Shown here: in pieces, positions 31,830 through 40,298 of the stretch
Numbering within the stretch: the stretch's first letter is position 1
How the letters are laid out: every line of letters begins with the position of its first letter
Origin: Bacteroidia bacterium
GTDB lineage: Bacteria > Bacteroidota > Bacteroidia > Flavobacteriales_D > Crocinitomicaceae
DNA: 46,125 bases
Reading direction: 5' to 3'
Assembly (NCBI GenBank): GCA_030427935.1
Contig: JAUICI010000011.1
Span: forward strand, 1-46,125
The notes under the pieces: generated by a model
Database searches by the model: none
Told to the model about the DNA's origin: nothing
What the model saw: the letters and a program-made list of their open reading frames with translations, nothing else
Made by a program: the position numbers and the translations under genes

Positions 31830-32833
31830 AGATCCATTTTAGTAAAATCGCCAACACTTAAATCTTGAGATCCTCCATTGACTTCGGCTTTATTCCCTAT
31901 CATGGAATCTTTTAAATTCAAGTTGGATAGATCACTTTCTTCTCCAATAATTGAGTTCTTGATTATACTGTTATTTACAACGGTATTGTTACCAATCGAT
32001 ACATTCGGACCAACTATTGAGTTCAGTATTTTAACATTTTTTCCGATAAAACAAGGTTGAATGATGACTGAATTCTTGTTTTCGTGATCCTGAACATTAT
32101 TAATTCCATCAGCATGGTCAAAATCCAAAATTCTTTGATTCGTTTCAACCGTTACTTTTTTATTTCCGCAGTCCATCCAGGCATCCACTTCTCCAGGAAT
32201 AAAAATATAGTCTTTCTGAGTAAGATTTCTTAGGGCATCCGGAAGTTGATATTCTCCTCCTTTGATAATATCATTGTCAATTAAGAAATCAATTTCTTCT
32301 TTCAATTTTTCTCCATACTTGAAATAATAAACTCCAATCATGGCTAAATCTGAGACAAATTCTTTTGGTTTTTCAACAAACTCGATAATATGTCCTTCAT
32401 CATTCATTTGAACAACTCCAAATGCTGAAGGGTCATCAATTTGTTTCACCCATAAAATTCCGTCTACATTTGGATCAATTGTAAAATCAGCTTTGAATAA
32501 AGTATCTGCAAAAGCGATGATAACTGGTCCAGTTAAAGACTCTTTGGCACAATGAACCGCATGCGCAGTTCCCAAAGGTTCAGTTTGATGGTAAATCTTT
32601 CCTGTTGCACCTAAGTTTGAGGCGATTTCCAATAAGTCTGTTTCCACTTGTTTTCCAAAATCACCAATGATAAAAGCAATTTCATTTATTTTTTCATCTG
32701 ATATTCGAGCGATATCTTCCACCAATCTTTGAACAATTGGTTTTCCACCAACTTTCACAAGTGGTTTTGGAGTGGTTAAGGTATGCGGTCTTAATCTCGA
32801 GCCTCTTCCGGCCATTGGTACGATAATATTCAT
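31826..32833 (-). CDS. sugar nucleotidyltransferase
   Basis: A 335-residue cytoplasmic enzyme that joins a nucleoside triphosphate with a sugar 1-phosphate. The N-terminal nucleotide-binding signature is PMAGRGSRLRPHTLTTPKPL with the catalytic lysine in KPLVKVGGKPIV; downstream are FADTLF and the YLPDAL-like GGEYQLPDALR and VDAWMDCGNK motifs. After about residue 235 there is a short left-handed beta-helix (hexapeptide repeats such as VKILNSIVGPNVSIGNNTVVNNSIIKNS). It resembles RmlA/GlmU-type enzymes and ends without an acetyltransferase active site. The exact sugar and nucleotide cannot be read from the sequence. In this operon it likely feeds polysaccharide or lipopolysaccharide precursors to the flippase. 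Starts 14 bp after dut. Confidence 0.88.
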   Translation of the reverse strand: MNIIVPMAGRGSRLRPHTLTTPKPLVKVGGKPIVQRLVEDIARISDEKINEIAFIIGDFGKQVETDLLEIASNLGATGKIYHQTEPLGTAHAVHCAKESLTGPVIIAFADTLFKADFTIDPNVDGILWVKQIDDPSAFGVVQMNDEGHIIEFVEKPKEFVSDLAMIGVYYFKYGEKLKEEIDFLIDNDIIKGGEYQLPDALRNLTQKDYIFIPGEVDAWMDCGNKKVTVETNQRILDFDHADGINNVQDHENKNSVIIQPCFIGKNVKILNSIVGPNVSIGNNTVVNNSIIKNSIIGEESDLSNLNLKDSMIGNKAEVNGGSQDLSVGDFTKMDL

Positions 32834-32847
32834 AGTAGTTTAGTCTT

Positions 32848-33282
32848 TTATTTTTTTCCGGTACTTCCAAACCCTCCTTCACCTCTTTCGGTTTCTTCAA
32901 GTGAGTTAACGAGCTCCCATTCTATTTGTTCGTATTTGGCAATAACCATTTGTGCAATTCGATCTCCAGGTTTTATTTCAACATCCTCGGAAGAAAGATT
33001 GATTAGAATCACACCAACATCGCCACGATAATCAGCATCAATGGTTCCGGGTGCATTCAAAACTGTAATTCCTTGTTTATAGGCTAATCCAGATCGTGGT
33101 CGAACCTGAGCTTCGTAACCCGCTTCCAACTGAATTTTTAGCCCTGTAGGGATTAATTTTCTTTCGAGTGGTTTTAGAGTGATCGAATCCTCAATATTCG
33201 CTCGAAGGTCCATTCCTGCAGACATTAAAGTCTCATAAGAGGGCAATTCGTTCGATGAGGTATTTACGACTTTTATCTTCAT
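32848..33282 (-). CDS. dut: dUTP diphosphatase
   Basis: A 144-residue trimeric enzyme that hydrolyses dUTP to dUMP, preventing uracil in DNA and supplying the dTMP precursor. All five family motifs are visible: [41 protein letters not shown], and the C-terminal arm [10 protein letters not shown]. The catalytic aspartate lies in the third motif. Size is standard. It sits between the flippase gene (4-nt overlap) and the nucleotidyltransferase (14-bp gap). It has no obvious link to envelope biogenesis, but this position in the operon is conserved in related bacteria as I recall. Confidence 0.96.
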   Translation of the reverse strand: MKIKVVNTSSNELPSYETLMSAGMDLRANIEDSITLKPLERKLIPTGLKIQLEAGYEAQVRPRSGLAYKQGITVLNAPGTIDADYRGDVGVILINLSSEDVEIKPGDRIAQMVIAKYEQIEWELVNSLEETERGEGGFGSTGKK

Positions 33283-34766
33283 TTCTTTTGTATCAATTTA
33301 AGGGGATTCTCGAGGACGAAAACCACAAAAATAAACAATGACAGTAATACGGTGTTAACCAATAATTTTACAAAAATAGAATCGAAATTGAATATCAAGG
33401 AGATAAGGTATAATAAAATAGCCAACAACAGATAGAAGATAACTTTTCTAAGGTTGTATTTTATGGGGTAATGAATCTGACCTAATTTCCAACTTGCAAG
33501 CATTTGAGCAAAATAGACAACTAAGGTGGCAATAGCAGCTCCCATGTAGCCTATCCAGGGAATTAAAGCCAAATTTAAAACGATTGTAAGGAGGGCTCCT
33601 CCCATTGAAATATAGGATCCAAACTTCGTTTTATTCGCTAGTTTATACCAAATGGATTGGTTGTAATAAATACCAAGGAATATGTTGGCCATGAGCAAAA
33701 TCGGAACAATTTTTAATCCTTCCCAGTACTTTTCGTTTGGAATAAAGTATTTGAATATATCCAAATAAAGACTGACCAAAAGAAAGATCAAACTTACCGT
33801 GATTACGAAGTAGGTCATTACTCTTGAATATATCTTTTTGTGATTTTCATCCTGAGCTTTACTAAAGAAAAAGGGTTCCGCTGCATATCGAAATGCTTGA
33901 ATAAAAATGGTAATCATGATTGAGAGTTTGTAGCAAGCACTGTAAATCCCCACCTGTTCCAAAGAGTAGCTTCTCCCATGTGATGCAGTTAACAAACGTC
34001 TCAGAAGAATTCGATCTAAAACTTCATTGATGATTCCTGCAAAACCGGCAATGACTAAAGGGAAAGCATATAAAAACATCTCTTTCATTACAGGTTTATC
34101 AACTTTAAATCGAATGGATTTAAACTCTTTGAACAATAGAATTGGCCGTGTCAAACTGGAGAGCAAATTTGCAATGAACACATAGCCTACGCCGATTTCA
34201 GGTCGATAGATCCAATCAATTAAAAAGAAGGAGTTCCCTGAATCGTATAAACCTTTGCAGAATAGAATGAAAAAGAGATTTAAAGCGATATTCACTCCAA
34301 TTGTGATTAATTGAACAAGGGCAAATTGTTTGGCTTTGTCTTCTAGTCTCAATTTCGCAAGTGGAATAGCTGAAATGGCATCCGCTACCACAATCAATGC
34401 AAACCAAATCACATATTCTCGATGTTCAGGATAATCAATAAAATTGGCCACGCTTTGAGCAAAACCAACAGAAAAAAGTAAAAAGACCAGATTCAGAATG
34501 ATGATGAGGGTCCCAGCTTGATTATAAATGGTTTTTTTATCATTTCCCTCAACATTTGAGAACCTGAAAAAGGTGGTTTCCATTCCGAAGGTGAGTAAGA
34601 CCACCAAAAAGCCAACATAAGCATACAATTCCCCTACTACTCCATAAGCCTCCGGATCGAAGAAACGAGTATAAAGGGGTACCATAAAATAATTCAAAAG
34701 CCTACCAACTATTGATGATAGGCCATAAATTGCGGTTTGCCCAGCTAATTTTTTAAGTGGATTCAA
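33279..34766 (-). CDS. polysaccharide flippase (Wzx/MATE-like)
   Basis: A 495-residue integral membrane protein with about 14 hydrophobic segments. The N-terminal pattern [30 protein letters not shown] is typical of oligosaccharide flippases of the polysaccharide biosynthesis family, which move undecaprenyl-linked glycans across the inner membrane. It starts with TTG at 34766, three bp after the crotonase stop; no in-frame ATG precedes the first helix. It overlaps dut by 4 nt. With the nucleotidyltransferase two genes further on, a role in O-antigen, capsule or similar glycan export is likely. Alternatives in the same superfamily include MurJ-type lipid II flippases, less likely by sequence. 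Confidence 0.88.
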   Translation of the reverse strand: MNPLKKLAGQTAIYGLSSIVGRLLNYFMVPLYTRFFDPEAYGVVGELYAYVGFLVVLLTFGMETTFFRFSNVEGNDKKTIYNQAGTLIIILNLVFLLFSVGFAQSVANFIDYPEHREYVIWFALIVVADAISAIPLAKLRLEDKAKQFALVQLITIGVNIALNLFFILFCKGLYDSGNSFFLIDWIYRPEIGVGYVFIANLLSSLTRPILLFKEFKSIRFKVDKPVMKEMFLYAFPLVIAGFAGIINEVLDRILLRRLLTASHGRSYSLEQVGIYSACYKLSIMITIFIQAFRYAAEPFFFSKAQDENHKKIYSRVMTYFVITVSLIFLLVSLYLDIFKYFIPNEKYWEGLKIVPILLMANIFLGIYYNQSIWYKLANKTKFGSYISMGGALLTIVLNLALIPWIGYMGAAIATLVVYFAQMLASWKLGQIHYPIKYNLRKVIFYLLLAILLYLISLIFNFDSIFVKLLVNTVLLSLFIFVVFVLENPLKLIQKK

Positions 34767-34769
34767 TCC

Positions 34770-35549
34770 TTATTTTCTAAAATTTGGTTTTCTCTTTTCC
34801 AAAAATGCCTGTGTACCTTCATTGAATTCTTCTGTACCAAAACATTTTCCAAATTCTTCAATCTCCACGGCATATCCATCAACACCGTTTTGATAGTTGG
34901 CATTTACACACCGAATGGCTGCTGCAATTGCATTTGGAGAATTATTCAAAATTTTTGAAGCCAATTTCTCGCAAGTTGCCATTAAGTCAGCTTGCTCGAC
35001 AACCTCGTTCACTAATCCCCACTTTAAAGCAGTTTCAGCATCCATCATACCCGCACTAAAAATCAATTCAAAAGCTTTTCCTCTGCCGATAAGTTGTGCC
35101 AATCTTTGGGTTCCACCGTATCCTGGAATAACACCTAAAGAAACTTCGGGAAGACCCAGTCTCGCATTAGAAGAGGCTATTCGGATATGTGAACTCATGG
35201 CTAATTCCAAGCCACCACCTAGAGCAAATCCATTTACAGCTGCGATAACCGGAGTTGATAGATTTTCAACCAAATTAAACAGGGAATCATGCCCTTTAGC
35301 ACTTAATTCTTTCCCTTGATCAATTGAAAAATCTGCAAATTCCTTGATGTCGGCTCCGGCAACAAAAGATTTTTCACCTGATCCAGTTAGAATGATCACT
35401 CCAATTTCCGAATCGCTTTCAGCCGATTTAAAAGCCGCACTCAATTCTTCAATTGTGGCTTTGTTTAATGCATTTAATTTATCCGGACGATTGATGGTGA
35501 TTTTACAGATATGATTGGAATTTTCAACTACTATATTTGTGTAAGACAT
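34770..35549 (-). CDS. enoyl-CoA hydratase/isomerase (crotonase family)
   Basis: A 259-residue crotonase-fold enzyme acting on acyl-CoA thioesters. The oxyanion-hole segments are FVAGADIKEF and GFALGGGLELAM. Both catalytic glutamates of 2-enoyl-CoA hydratase are present at E115 (GGGLELA) and E135 (GLPEVSLGVIPGYGG), spaced exactly 20 residues as in the rat mitochondrial enzyme, so hydratase activity is likely. C-terminal FNEGTQAFLEKRKPNF is typical. In beta-oxidation it would hydrate trans-2-enoyl-CoA. It is the first gene of the envelope operon, separated from the flippase by only 3 bp, and no other beta-oxidation gene is nearby. It may be transcribed with the operon without being part of its function. 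Confidence 0.92.
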   Translation of the reverse strand: MSYTNIVVENSNHICKITINRPDKLNALNKATIEELSAAFKSAESDSEIGVIILTGSGEKSFVAGADIKEFADFSIDQGKELSAKGHDSLFNLVENLSTPVIAAVNGFALGGGLELAMSSHIRIASSNARLGLPEVSLGVIPGYGGTQRLAQLIGRGKAFELIFSAGMMDAETALKWGLVNEVVEQADLMATCEKLASKILNNSPNAIAAAIRCVNANYQNGVDGYAVEIEEFGKCFGTEEFNEGTQAFLEKRKPNFRK

Positions 35550-35660
35550 ATTTCTATATTTTAATCTTTAAAGTTAGTTTTAAAAATAGCTAAATCCTGT
35601 ATTGGGAAGGCTACTTTTTAACAAAAATGGATGAATAAACTTTTAAGCGGTAGAAAGACC

Positions 35661-36203
35661 TTATTTTTCGCTCTTATTTCTATACTTTTTGTAGGCTTTG
35701 ATCAGAATCATGAGTAGAATACCAAGTCCAAAAAATCCGATCAATCCATAGATCCAATCAAAAGTGTTTTTCATGACGATAACAAAAATGATGGCAACCA
35801 AAAACATGGTTCCTACCTCATTTAAAATGCGCAATCTTTCTGATTTATATTCCCCCTCTTCTTTCTGAAGTTTGAGAAAAATGGAATGAAGACCAAGATG
35901 ATAAATAATTAAACCAACAACTAAAGTGAGTTTAATGTGCATGAATCCCTGTTTAAGAAGAACCGGGTTCTCAATTAACATCCATATCCCAAAAACAGCC
36001 GTTAAAATCATGGCTGGCCAGGTAATGATATACCACAGGCGTCTTTCCATCATTCTAAACTGATCTGAAAGAATTTTCTTTTCCAAATCATCTTTTGTTC
36101 TTGCTTCTGTATGATAGATAAAAAGTCGGACCATGTACAAGATACCAGCGAACCAGGAAACCATGAAAATCAAATGCAGGGACTTTAACCAGAGGTACAT
36201 CAT
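35661..36203 (-). CDS. hemJ: protoporphyrinogen IX oxidase HemJ
   Basis: A 180-residue inner-membrane protein that oxidises protoporphyrinogen IX to protoporphyrin IX in haem synthesis, in bacteria lacking HemG/HemY. The N-terminal MYLWLKSLHLIFMVSWFAGILYMVRLFIYH is diagnostic, with the conserved histidine in LKSLH; four to five membrane helices follow, and a conserved RLRILNEVGT segment lies between helices 3 and 4. The frame is open upstream to a TTG at 36224, but the paired ATGs at 36203 and 36200 give the standard N-terminus. Monocistronic; it lies upstream of the crotonase operon by 111 bp and diverges from the thioesterase gene. Confidence 0.9.
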   Translation of the reverse strand: MMYLWLKSLHLIFMVSWFAGILYMVRLFIYHTEARTKDDLEKKILSDQFRMMERRLWYIITWPAMILTAVFGIWMLIENPVLLKQGFMHIKLTLVVGLIIYHLGLHSIFLKLQKEEGEYKSERLRILNEVGTMFLVAIIFVIVMKNTFDWIYGLIGFFGLGILLMILIKAYKKYRNKSEK

Positions 36204-36336
36204 TTCAAATGAACTTTTTAGCAATTAATTTGTTCAAACAAATAAATTAGATAATTTTGTCTCCCTTTAATCGGGTATTTGCAGCAAAACTAAGCAAAAA
36301 ATAAGGTGATTTAAGAGGAGCTTGTTTTTAATTGTA

Positions 36337-36344
36337 TATTTTTG
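36337..36344 (+). promoter_or_regulatory. putative -7 element of the thioesterase gene
   Basis: TATTTTTG matches TAnnTTTG and would give a transcript start near 36351, about 22 nt before the ATG at 36373. A clear TTTG at the -33 position is lacking. Confidence 0.4.
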
Positions 36345-36372
36345 ATACGCGAAAAACACTAAAAGAAAAGAA

Positions 36373-36894
36373 ATGAAGGCCAAAACGCCCAAAGAATCTT
36401 TAACGATTGAAACGAAAATTGTTCTTCCAAATGATACAAATACATTAGGAAATCTATTCGGTGGTCAACTTTTGGCATGGATGGACGAGATTGCCTCAAT
36501 TTCAGCTCATAGGCATTGTAGAAGGGTAGTGGTAACGGCTTCAGTAAACAATGTATCTTTTAAGAATCCTATAAATCATGCTGACATCATCATTTTAGAA
36601 GCTAAAGTGACAAGAGCTTTTAATTCCTCCATGGAAGTGTGGGTAGATGTTTTTGTTGAGCATCATGTAACAGGAAAAAGGAAGAAATCGAATGAGGCCA
36701 TATACAATTTTGTGGCTGTCGACCAGAATGGTGGACCAATCAACGTACCCCCTTTACAACCTGAAACCGAAGAAGAAAAGGCTCGATTTGAGGGAGCTTT
36801 AAGAAGAAAACAATTGTCATTGATCCTTGCTGGGAAGATGAAACCCGAAGATGCAACGGAACTCAAGGCGATTTTTGATATAGTAGATAATTAA
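36373..36894 (+). CDS. acyl-CoA thioesterase (hotdog fold)
   Basis: A 173-residue enzyme of the YciA/BACH type that hydrolyses acyl-CoA. The signature is NTLGNLFGGQLLAWMDEIASISAHRHC, in which the N and D residues of the active site are visible (N24 and the D of WMDE), followed by VVVTASVNNVSFKNPI and the FVAVDQNGGPINVPPL strand. The C-terminal tail (QLSLILAGKMKPEDATELKAIF) extends past the core. It is the first gene of a plus-strand group with the YceI lipoproteins (23-bp gap); co-transcription is possible. Substrate chain length cannot be read from the sequence. Confidence 0.9.
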   Translation: MKAKTPKESLTIETKIVLPNDTNTLGNLFGGQLLAWMDEIASISAHRHCRRVVVTASVNNVSFKNPINHADIIILEAKVTRAFNSSMEVWVDVFVEHHVTGKRKKSNEAIYNFVAVDQNGGPINVPPLQPETEEEKARFEGALRRKQLSLILAGKMKPEDATELKAIFDIVDN

Positions 36895-36917
36895 GCTAAA
36901 AATAAAAACAACGAAAA

Positions 36918-37577
36918 ATGAAAAAAGTAGTTTACACGATGCTAGTTGCGTCTCTAGCCCTTTTCTCTTGCGGAGGAGAAGAAAAGAAAGACGATAAGAA
37001 GAAAGACGGAAAAGAAGAAAAGAAGGAAGAAGTAGTTGAGAACCAAGGACCAGTTACTTACAAAGCCAACAAAATGGAATCGGCTATTGAGTGGACTGGT
37101 TATAAAGGTGATGACCCTTCGAATGATGCACACACTGGAATTCTATTATTGGACGGTGGAGAATTCATTCTTGAAGGAAATAAAATCACTAAAGGAATGT
37201 TCAAAATTGACATGAGCACAATGGCAGAAACAACTGAAGGTGCGAATGAAGAATATTCAGCTAAATTGATCGGTCACCTTGGAAATGAAGATTTCTTCAA
37301 CGTAGGTACTCACGGTTATGCTGATTTTGCTTTAATGTCTGCGACTGAAACAGAAGCAAAAGGTTCTATCCTGGTAATGGGTAAAACAATCAATGTTGAA
37401 TTTCCTTATACAATCGAGTCTCAAGGAGATAAAGCGGTTTTGACAGCTGAGTTTTCAGTAGATTTTTCTTCATTGGCTCTTCCTGGAATGCAAATGGAAG
37501 AAGGAGGAGATCCAGCTGAAAAAGTTTCTGACAAAGTAAACGTCAAGGTAAAACTTGTTGGAGATAAAGCGGAGTAA
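36918..37577 (+). CDS. YceI-family lipoprotein, copy 1
   Basis: A 219-residue lipoprotein. The lipobox places Cys18 in LALFSCGGEEKK. A Lys/Glu-rich spacer (about 20-45) follows, then a YceI-like beta-barrel domain (about 50-215), recognised by MESAIEWTGYKGDDP, HTGILLLDGGEF, KGMFKIDM and KLIGHLGNEDFFNVGTHG. YceI proteins form lipocalin-like barrels that bind isoprenoid or similar lipids; a bound quinone or lipid is a fair guess, not shown here. It is a tandem paralogue of the next gene (1 bp between stop and start) and is co-expressed with it. The charged linker right after the acylated cysteine might act as a surface-export signal, as described for other Bacteroidota lipoproteins. Confidence 0.88.
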   Translation: MKKVVYTMLVASLALFSCGGEEKKDDKKKDGKEEKKEEVVENQGPVTYKANKMESAIEWTGYKGDDPSNDAHTGILLLDGGEFILEGNKITKGMFKIDMSTMAETTEGANEEYSAKLIGHLGNEDFFNVGTHGYADFALMSATETEAKGSILVMGKTINVEFPYTIESQGDKAVLTAEFSVDFSSLALPGMQMEEGGDPAEKVSDKVNVKVKLVGDKAE

Positions 37578-37578
37578 A

Positions 37579-38226
37579 ATGAAAAAAGTAATTTACTTAT
37601 TATCTCTATCTTCTTTAATGCTTATTTCCTGTGGAGGTGAGGAGAAAAAAGAGGATAAAAAGAAAGAGGACAACAAAGAAAATAAAGAAGGGGCTACAGC
37701 GGAAAAAGTGATGTATTCAGTTGATCCAGCTGCCACAACTTTAGAATGGACTGGATACGAAGGTAACGATCCTACAACCCATTTTCACACAGGAGTCATT
37801 TCTGTAACTGAGGGTTCCATCATTGCAGAGGGAACGCAGATTACTGGAGGTGATTTTAAGATTGACATGCTGTCGATTCAAGAAACCACTGATGGGAAGC
37901 CAGAAGAGAAAAAAGCCAAATTGGTTGGGCATCTTGGAAATGAAGATTTTTTCCAAGTAGAGGCACATCCAACAGCAACTTTCTTAATCACTGGTGTAGA
38001 TGGTAAAAACGTTTCGGGTCAGCTTAATGTTTTGGGTAAAACATTGGACATTACAATTCCAGTTGAGGTAAATGTTGAGGCTGAGTCTATCTCGGTAGCA
38101 GCTGAGTTTTCAGTTGACATGTCTTCTTTAGGAATGCCAGGCTTGCAAGCTGAGGAGGGAGCAGACCCTGAAGAGGTAATTAATAGTAAAGTTAATTTTG
38201 TTCTTAGATTAAAAGGGAACAAATAA
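37579..38226 (+). CDS. YceI-family lipoprotein, copy 2
   Basis: A 215-residue paralogue of the preceding protein with the same lipobox position (Cys18, SLMLISCGGEEKK), Lys/Glu-rich spacer and YceI domain (TLEWTGYEGNDP, HTGVISVTEGS, GGDFKIDMLS, AKLVGHLGNEDFF). Differences lie mainly in the second half. The ATG at 37579, one bp after the preceding stop, is the start; the longer frame from 37555 overlaps copy 1 and lacks the signal. A strong terminator (38255) closes this operon. Retention of two copies suggests different ligands or locations. Confidence 0.88.
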   Translation: MKKVIYLLSLSSLMLISCGGEEKKEDKKKEDNKENKEGATAEKVMYSVDPAATTLEWTGYEGNDPTTHFHTGVISVTEGSIIAEGTQITGGDFKIDMLSIQETTDGKPEEKKAKLVGHLGNEDFFQVEAHPTATFLITGVDGKNVSGQLNVLGKTLDITIPVEVNVEAESISVAAEFSVDMSSLGMPGLQAEEGADPEEVINSKVNFVLRLKGNK

Positions 38227-38254
38227 TATTAGCAAAAAATTCATTTAATTTGTG

Positions 38255-38279
38255 ACCGCCCCTTGTGGGCGGTTTTTTT
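38255..38279 (+). terminator. intrinsic terminator after the YceI pair
   Basis: ACCGCCC (38255-38261) pairs with GGGCGGT (38267-38273) around CTTGT, followed by a T run. It ends the thioesterase/YceI transcript and separates it from the dehydrogenase, which starts 18 bp later at 38297. Confidence 0.92.
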
Positions 38280-38296
38280 ATTCTAAAAAATGCGGT

Positions 38297-39247
38297 ATGA
38301 AAAAAATTCTCATTGTTGGAGCTAGTGGTCAGATCGGAACAGAATTAGTTCTTGAATTAAGAAGGAGATTTGGTGAAGAAAATGTAATTGCTTCTGATGT
38401 TAAGGACGAACCTTCTGATTTGTTGAGAAATGGGATTTATGAAAAACTGGATATTTTAGATAATGAAGCTTATTTGTCGCTTTTGGAAAAGTACAAAGTC
38501 ACAGAGGTTTACTTATTGGCCGCACTTTTGTCAGCTACGGCCGAAAAGCATCCGGATTTTGCATGGAAATTAAACATGGAAGGTCTTTTCAATGTTTTGA
38601 ATTCGGCCAAAGAAGGAAAGATTCAGAAAGTTTTTTGGCCTAGTTCGATTGCTGTATTTGGTCCGAATACTCCTCGCGAAAACACACCTCAATATTGCGT
38701 TATGGATCCCTCTACAGTATACGGTTTGAGCAAGCTCGCAGGGGAAAGATGGTGCGAGTATTATTTCAAAAAACATGGCGTTGATGTTCGATCAATTCGA
38801 TATCCTGGGCTTATTTCTTATGGTTCCCTTCCTGGTGGAGGAACAACGGATTATGCGGTGGACATTTTCTATCATGCGAAAGCTGGAAAGGATTATACCT
38901 GTTTTTTGAAAAAGGATACCGAATTACCCATGATGTTCATGAGTGATGCCATTAAAGCAACCATCGATTTAATGGAGGTGCCAAAAGAAAAAGTCATAAT
39001 TCGATCTAGCTATAATATTGCAGGAATGAGTTTTACTCCGGAAAAAATTTATGCACAAATAATAAAATCAGTTCCCAATTTTAAAATCAGCTATTCCCCC
39101 GATTTTAGGCAGGAAATAGCCGACTCTTGGCCAAAATCCATTGATGATTCTGAAGCAAGAAATCACTGGGGATGGAGTCCCGAGCACGATCTTAAATCCC
39201 TGACAAATAACATGTTAGAAGGTGTTGATCCTAGTAAATTATTTTAA
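38297..39247 (+). CDS. tdh: L-threonine 3-dehydrogenase, short-chain (epimerase-like) type
   Basis: A 316-residue NAD-dependent enzyme that oxidises L-threonine to 2-amino-3-ketobutyrate. It belongs to the UDP-sugar-epimerase-like SDR type, not the zinc MDR type. NAD-binding motif GASGQIGTE (near residue 9); catalytic Ser in WPSSIAVFG and the YxxxK pair in VYGLSK; the region ERWCEYYFKKHGVDVRSIRY, GGGTTDYAVDIFYHA and FRQEIADSWPKSIDDS match the Flavobacterium/Cytophaga enzymes closely. The ATG at 38297 is the start: an upstream extension of the frame runs through the terminator hairpin. Monocistronic. Its usual partner, glycine C-acetyltransferase, is not in the window. Confidence 0.93.
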   Translation: MKKILIVGASGQIGTELVLELRRRFGEENVIASDVKDEPSDLLRNGIYEKLDILDNEAYLSLLEKYKVTEVYLLAALLSATAEKHPDFAWKLNMEGLFNVLNSAKEGKIQKVFWPSSIAVFGPNTPRENTPQYCVMDPSTVYGLSKLAGERWCEYYFKKHGVDVRSIRYPGLISYGSLPGGGTTDYAVDIFYHAKAGKDYTCFLKKDTELPMMFMSDAIKATIDLMEVPKEKVIIRSSYNIAGMSFTPEKIYAQIIKSVPNFKISYSPDFRQEIADSWPKSIDDSEARNHWGWSPEHDLKSLTNNMLEGVDPSKLF

Positions 39248-39371
39248 TCCCCTAAAAAATTGAATTTGTCTAAAAATCGGCGTAGTTTGGCGAAAAGCCT
39301 ATGGAAAATCAAAACATTTTCCTTACCTTGTTCTTTGGCTGGTATTGACATTTAAAGAAAGGACACCCAAA

Positions 39372-40226
39372 ATGAAACTATTAACACTTTTATTATTCGT
39401 ATTGTCATTAGGGTTTGTGAGCGCGTCTGACAACAATGGTCAGGGTGAAGACAAGCCTGGGAAGACCGATGAGCGTGGTTTAAAACAAGGTCATTGGATC
39501 GTTAAAGGTAAACACCGAGAATCCAAAGGTTATCCACCTGAGGATAAAATCGAAGAAGGGGACTATAAAGATTCCAGAAGAACTGGTGAATGGACGTTCT
39601 TCCATATCGGTAATGTTCCAAAATTGAAAACAACTTTCGTTAACAACAAAGCTACTGGGAAGTATACGAAGTACTTTTCAAATGGTAATGTTAAAGAAAA
39701 AGGAGAATATAGAATGGGAAGACAAATGGGTACCCAAGAGCAATTCTTCGAAGATGGAAAGTTGAAAAGAAAGCAACAGTACAACAGCGTTGGAAGACCA
39801 GATGGTGAGGTTGTTGAGTATTGGCCAAACGGACAAGTGAAAATGAAAGGTAAACTTGCTAATGGTAAAAGAAAAAGTGTCGAAAGAAGAAACGAACAGG
39901 GTGAGCTAATCGAAAAAATGGAATTCGGTGAGGATGGTCAGCCAACAAATATTGTTAAAGGTGAAGCTAAGAAAACAACTCCAACTGAAATTGTTGGTGA
40001 TGGTAAAGCGGCTACAAAACCACAAGGAACCGTTACTAAAGACGGAAAGCCATTCCAACCAGACGGATTCAACATGTTGTATAAGAACGATGAGTTGTAT
40101 CAAGTTGGTAAATTTAAGAATGGAAGACTTTGGGAAGGTAAATTCTACAAATACGATGCGGACGGACTTCTATTGAAGATCGAGAAGTATAAAGGTGGAA
40201 AATACCACTCAGACGGACAAATGTAA
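39372..40226 (+). CDS. exported YwqK/MORN-variant repeat protein
   Basis: A 284-residue exported protein with a signal peptide (MKLLTLLLFVLSLGFVSA). The body has several MORN_2-type repeats of about 22 residues, recognisable in TTFVNNKATGKYTKYFSNG, KEKGEYRMGRQMGTQEQFFEDG, KQQYNSVGRPDGEVVEYWPNG and KMKGKLANGKR, and again at the C-terminus (QVGKFKNGRLWEGKFYKYDADG). Databases often label such proteins YwqK family antitoxin, but no toxin gene is present and the export signal argues against that; they are probably envelope scaffolds. The start at 39372 rather than 39345 is preferred because it gives a normal signal peptide. A terminator follows at 40251. Confidence 0.85.
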   Translation: MKLLTLLLFVLSLGFVSASDNNGQGEDKPGKTDERGLKQGHWIVKGKHRESKGYPPEDKIEEGDYKDSRRTGEWTFFHIGNVPKLKTTFVNNKATGKYTKYFSNGNVKEKGEYRMGRQMGTQEQFFEDGKLKRKQQYNSVGRPDGEVVEYWPNGQVKMKGKLANGKRKSVERRNEQGELIEKMEFGEDGQPTNIVKGEAKKTTPTEIVGDGKAATKPQGTVTKDGKPFQPDGFNMLYKNDELYQVGKFKNGRLWEGKFYKYDADGLLLKIEKYKGGKYHSDGQM

Positions 40227-40250
40227 AATACTAGAAAAACACTATAGAGA

Positions 40251-40278
40251 AAGCGACCAATCGGTCGCTTTTTTTTAT
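40251..40278 (+). terminator. intrinsic terminator before cysS
   Basis: AAGCGACC (40251-40258) pairs with GGTCGCTT (40263-40270) around AATC, followed by eight or more T. It lies 29 bp before the cysS start, so cysS must have its own promoter in the remaining space or rely on read-through. Confidence 0.92.
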
Positions 40279-40298
40279 TTTAGACAAAATTATTTTCA

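Noticed and set aside
34897-35319. 140-codon plus-strand open frame opposite the crotonase gene
   Set aside because: The crotonase frame has full catalytic motifs; the antisense frame matches nothing recognisable.
39372-40226. Toxin-antitoxin interpretation of the YwqK-type protein
   Set aside because: The protein has a signal peptide and no adjacent toxin gene; the antitoxin label is a database name for MORN-like repeats.
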